Source: Globodera rostochiensis (taxonomy: Eukaryota > Nematoda > Chromadorea > Rhabditida > Heteroderidae). From it: 64,000 nt of DNA. The notes under the pieces are model-generated. The model saw only the letters and a program-made list of their open reading frames with translations. It ran no database searches and had not been told where the DNA came from. A program made the translations under genes and the position numbers. Of this stretch, positions 60,501 to 64,000 are shown in pieces (within the stretch, counting starts at the first letter, position 1; the number at the start of each line of letters is the position of its first letter). The DNA lies in assembly GCA_018350325.1 (NCBI GenBank), contig JAEVLN010000013.1:806001-870000 (forward strand), read 5' to 3'.

Positions 60501-62658
60501 TTAATTGCCGGGCAACAATGGCTTGATGATCGGTTTCACGTTCTTCTCGTCAAGCTCCTCCGCACTGTAAGGCGGAATTTGGATGGGCGGCAAACCATTT
60601 TTGTTGCCCGATGCCGGGCCGTCCTCCTCGGCCGAATAGGGCGGAATTTGGATAGGCGGCATGCCCTGCGCACTTTGCACGTAGCGTGCACTCTCCAACA
60701 TCCCTAAAATTTGGAAAGAAAGTTAAAAATTTTTGAAAAAATAAATTTTTTAAAATATTTTAGCCCCAATTTAGCGTCCAAAAATGCTCTTACCTATTAG
60801 TTCCTTCCTACCAATTTTATTATTTTGTGGTATTTATAAAAAATATATAATTTTGCTAACCTAACTACAATTAAATTTATTTATAAATGTTTTTCAACAT
60901 AAATTAACAATTTTTGTGCATAAATTCATCATTAATTTTCGGATGGTGTGTTATAGCCACTATATGAAGGGAAATAACCGGGAAAAATTCAAGAAATTGG
61001 ATCATCAACCTTCTTCAAGTCAGATGGGACTCGGTCTTTTCCTTAATTTTCAAGGATTTTCATCAAAAAAATTTTATTCCTATCACTGACTATGAGTTAA
61101 ACCTTATAACATAGTAAAATAAATTAAATTTTATTTCCTAAATGGGGCATAATTGTCAGGTGGCAAAATGGCATTTATTTGTCTTCAAATTTGGGCACAA
61201 CCATTGCCGGACCCATCAGCGGATCGTTTGTCTTACCGGAGGCGCCTCCGGCGCTTCCAAATCCGCTCGGGCTTCCGCTACCGAAGCCTCCTTGATTGGA
61301 ACCGTAACCTTAAATAACTTTATTTAATGTTTATAAAAATTATTAAATTAAAAAATTCTTAATCAGGCCCATTGATAAAAACATTTTAATGCCAAGATCT
61401 GATCGAGATCAATTTTTGGAACAAACCACAAAAGTGATCTGAATTTATGAGATAGATCAAAAACAAAAAGTCTGATCACAATTATTTAATGGTTCTGACA
61501 ATGCCGCATCTTTTTGCATCAGTATAGGACTGAGACGTGATTTGGGAACAGTTCATTCATTTATTTGATCATTGACTTACCGCCCATGTCGCCGCCTCCT
61601 CCCATTCCTGCATTCATTCCACCGCTCATTCCGCCTCCCATTCCACCGCTCATTCCTCCGCCCATTCCGCCATTGTCGCCACTCATTCCATTGCCCATTG
61701 GCATTCCGCCGCCTAAGTCAAATGAAAAATTTAAAAAAAAAAATAAATTCAATGTGTTTTAATTAAAAATTTTATAAAAAAAAAGAATTTTTACTTTTTC
61801 GTTAAAAAGGTAAATTTTAAATTTTTAGATTAAAAAAATATGATTTTTTTTTTGGCTTTCCGTTTTTTGTGAGCAAAAATTATGAAATTAACCCTCATAT
61901 CCATCACAGGAAAGGCCTTCCCAATCATCGCCTGCTCTTGTTGTATCTTGCACTCGTCCTGGGACGCATTTTGCCGATCCCAAAAAGAATTTGAAATGTA
62001 AATTTTTGCTCACAAATTTTTGGACAAAATGGAACTGTCTTACTGTACCCTCTTTTCTAATTTCAAAATATTTATTACCGTAACCGCCCATATCACCGCC
62101 ACCGCTCATCATGCCACCACCGCCGCCGCCGGCGCTTCCCATTGATCCGTCCATGCCGCCACCTCCCATTGGCGTCATCTCTCCGCCTCCCATGCCTCCT
62201 CCATCCATCCCTCCGGGGCTCATTCCGCCACCACTCATACCTAAAAAACAATTAATTGTTCAAATAAATGTTTATGCAAAATTAAAAAATAATTTTAGTA
62301 ATTTGTATATGTTTTAAAATAACTTCAATTTTTGGGCAAATAATAAAAAGTAATAGAAAAAATTATTTTAACAATAAAATAAAAAATTAGATCCAAATTT
62401 TTTCTAATAAAAACTTTTTGATGTTTTATTTTTTTGATAATCATTAAATATTGGTTTAATTTTTCACAACTAAGTCATTTTTGCCACATAAAATAATTTA
62501 AGGTTGCTATTTTTAATTATAAAATTTGTTTTACCTCCTCCCATTCCGGCACCCATTCCGCCGCCCATTGCACTACCTCCGACCATGCCGCCATCCCATT
62601 GTGCAAACACAAGTTTCAGCACCAACAGTCCGATGAAAGTGCGCGACAGTTTGGACAT
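60501..62658 (-). CDS. Secreted Gly/Met-rich protein with twin PPIQIPPYSAEE motifs
   Basis: Six minus-strand exons (62535-62658, 62079-62240, 61893-61958, 61581-61712, 61237-61308, 60501-60703), phases closed, about 252 residues. Signal peptide MSKLSRTFIGLLVLKLVFA. Most of the mature chain is GGGM, GGMSGG, GGGMDG repeats, each Gly/Met exon being phase 1-1; a Gly/Ser block follows (GSNQGGFGSGSPSG). The last exon is different: it carries two exact copies of PPIQIPPYSAEE separated by an acidic linker, then a short end PIIKPLLPGN. The exon at 61893 (DDWEGLSCDGYEG, with Cys) has a weak acceptor and may be skipped. The low-complexity body suggests a structural or matrix protein (cuticle, eggshell or gland secretion); the twin motif may be a binding or cleavage site. 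Not a family I recognise. Confidence 0.7.
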
Positions 62659-63229
62659 TTTGAGACCAAGAAATTAATTTTATTTTTGATTTAATGAACA
62701 TTCATTTTATTTTACAGTATTTATATAGTGACGCTGTTTTGTCCCATAATGTCCACAAAATGTGAAAAGCCGGCAAACAAATGATTTTTAGTCGGAGAGA
62801 ATCGTCAAAAAAGAATAATCGGAAGCACTCTTCGCGCAGTCCATTTGCATAATGACAATAATGTTGCGCAAATAAAAGCATTTCCATTTTTGGAAGCAAT
62901 TTTTGTGATGTATAAATTATATGACTAATTGTCTCTCTTTGTTTGGAGCAAAATGGACATTGTGTAAACAAACAATGAATGGTTGATGGAAATAAGTTTA
63001 AAGTGTTACAAAAATCCTTAAATATTAAAAAAGTCGAGAAAATAAAAATTTGTTGATCGTTAAAAATCATTTTTTTTTGTTGACGTTTAAAACCGAAATT
63101 TTTGTTGAATTTAAAAATCGAAAATTTGTGTTGATAGCGTTTTTTGTTGTTGAACGTTTAAAAATCATCAATTAAATTTTTATAAGTTATAGCTTTATTC
63201 AAAATTAATTGCACAAAATTCAATGGAAA
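62659..63229. other. Intergenic
   Basis: The frame at 62702-63070 (minus) contains Cys-x2-Cys and other residues but no start context, splice sites or family pattern that I trust. The region also holds the 5' flank of the Gly/Met-rich gene. Confidence 0.35.
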
Positions 63230-64000
63230 TTAAATTGCCAATTGGCCAAATTGTGTCCTTGACACAAATATAGTCAGCAACAACGACATGAACATTGTGA
63301 ATCCGATAAAAGTAAAATGTATTTGAAAGCCAATAATGCTCAACAAAAATTGTGAGCCCAACGCGTTGAAAATACCGGCCGCAAACTGAAAAATAAAATT
63401 TGTTTTACTATTTTAAAGCATAAAGTAATTATTAAATAACATTAATTTAGTTTAATTTATCTAATTAAAATAAATTTAAAAAAAAAAATTTTTAACCAAA
63501 GAAAATTCAACTCTGGGGGGGAAAACCAAATTTCTTTAAAAGTATAAATTTTTACTTTAAGATTAGATATTCTTATTACATTTAATTTATAATTGAGAAA
63601 TTTTATATTAGATCATTTAATTGATTAAATTTATTTATTTTGGGTATCAATCATCTCACCATTGCCATCTGAAGACAACCATAAGAAAAACCAAAATTAT
63701 CACTTCCAAAGCAACGATGGGCTGCGTATGGAACCAGCGAAAATGTGGCGCCAACACAACAAAACATTGCACAAATCTTATCAATTGGACAAAAAATTAT
63801 TTTTTATTAAAAATTAAATTAAAAAATCGATTTATAAAAATAAAAAAAAATGAACAACCCAAACAAAATATAAAGTTGGAGATCCTGAAAGTTTAACGAG
63901 TCCCAATGTCCACATCAGAACAGCGCCAAATGTACACGCAATGCTCATTGAAAGTTGATAAGAAAACTGTTAAAAACAATTAAAATTTTTTTTATATTTA
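63230..64000 (-). CDS. Multipass membrane protein, C-terminal part (MFS-like)
   Basis: The 3' end of a gene that continues past the window. Minus-strand exons 63898-63966, 63660-63776 and 63230-63385 join in phase 0. They encode hydrophobic segments with small residues and glycines: SMSIACTFGAVLMWTLGL, then MFCCVGATFSLVPYAA, then FGFSYGCLQMAM, FAAGIFNALGSQFLL and HFTFIGFTMFMSLLLTIFV, ending TQFGQLAI. The spacing and the FGFSYG-type turn resemble the last helices of major facilitator superfamily transporters. The substrate and even the superfamily are uncertain without the rest of the protein. Confidence 0.55.

Noticed and set aside
62702..63070. Minus-strand frame of 122 codons with several Cys.
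   Set aside because: No start context, splice sites or spacing typical of a known zinc or disulphide domain.

Overview
The window looks like nuclear DNA of a nematode. It is strongly AT-rich, the genes are split into many short exons by mostly short introns, a few introns look GC-AG, and the gene content is nematode-like: a GPI-type acetylcholinesterase, a transthyretin-like protein, an Sra-superfamily chemoreceptor, a ShK-domain protein and many small secreted proteins. A family of secreted RING-H2 proteins with Ser/Arg/Glu-rich repeats suggests a plant-parasitic tylenchid (cyst-nematode-like), but that is an inference. Exon models were built by hand from splice signals, reading phase and protein family patterns; no search was run.

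Layout. 0-5 kb: gene-poor, dominated by hAT-like non-autonomous elements with 8-bp target duplications. 5.0-9.2 kb: acetylcholinesterase (+), 21 exons, complete catalytic triad. 9.8-24.6 kb: three members of the secreted RING-H2 family (+), one with an in-frame stop, separated by TE-derived DNA (foldback element at 11.7 kb, hAT-like element at 17.7 kb). 24.8-25.4 kb: a foldback element. 25.8-39 kb: a repeat block made of a 5.8-kb pyrimidine-rich satellite with a 984-bp higher-order repeat, identical 40-nt palindromes, an RPA70-like OB-fold gene (-), about nine copies of a 180-bp unit, and a 2.5-kb TTGACTTGCC-type satellite. 40.5-43.2 kb: the fourth RING-H2 gene, with a 225-bp (75-codon) repeat. 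43.7-48.2 kb: a ShK-domain secreted protein (-) and two small secreted proteins (+). 50.4-52.7 kb: a CaiB/BaiF (SUGCT-like) CoA-transferase (-). 53.2-55.0 kb: transthyretin-like protein (-) and a six-cysteine secreted mini-protein (+). 56.3-57.2 kb: a TIR element carrying a minisatellite that changes orientation. 57.7-59.8 kb: a chemoreceptor, possibly broken. 60.5-62.7 kb: a Gly/Met-rich secreted protein (-). 63.2-64 kb: the C-terminal end of a multipass membrane protein (-).

The most unusual signal is the RING-H2 family. Signal peptide, repeat domain, RING and a long tail are cut into small exons, and nearly all tail exons are phase 1-1, so exons can be duplicated, lost or swapped without changing frame. 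The copies show tandem exon duplications, a transposon inserted exactly at a splice donor, a premature stop, altered splice sites and different C-termini. A second signal is a dispersed repeat with two GATA-loop hairpins about 123 nt apart.
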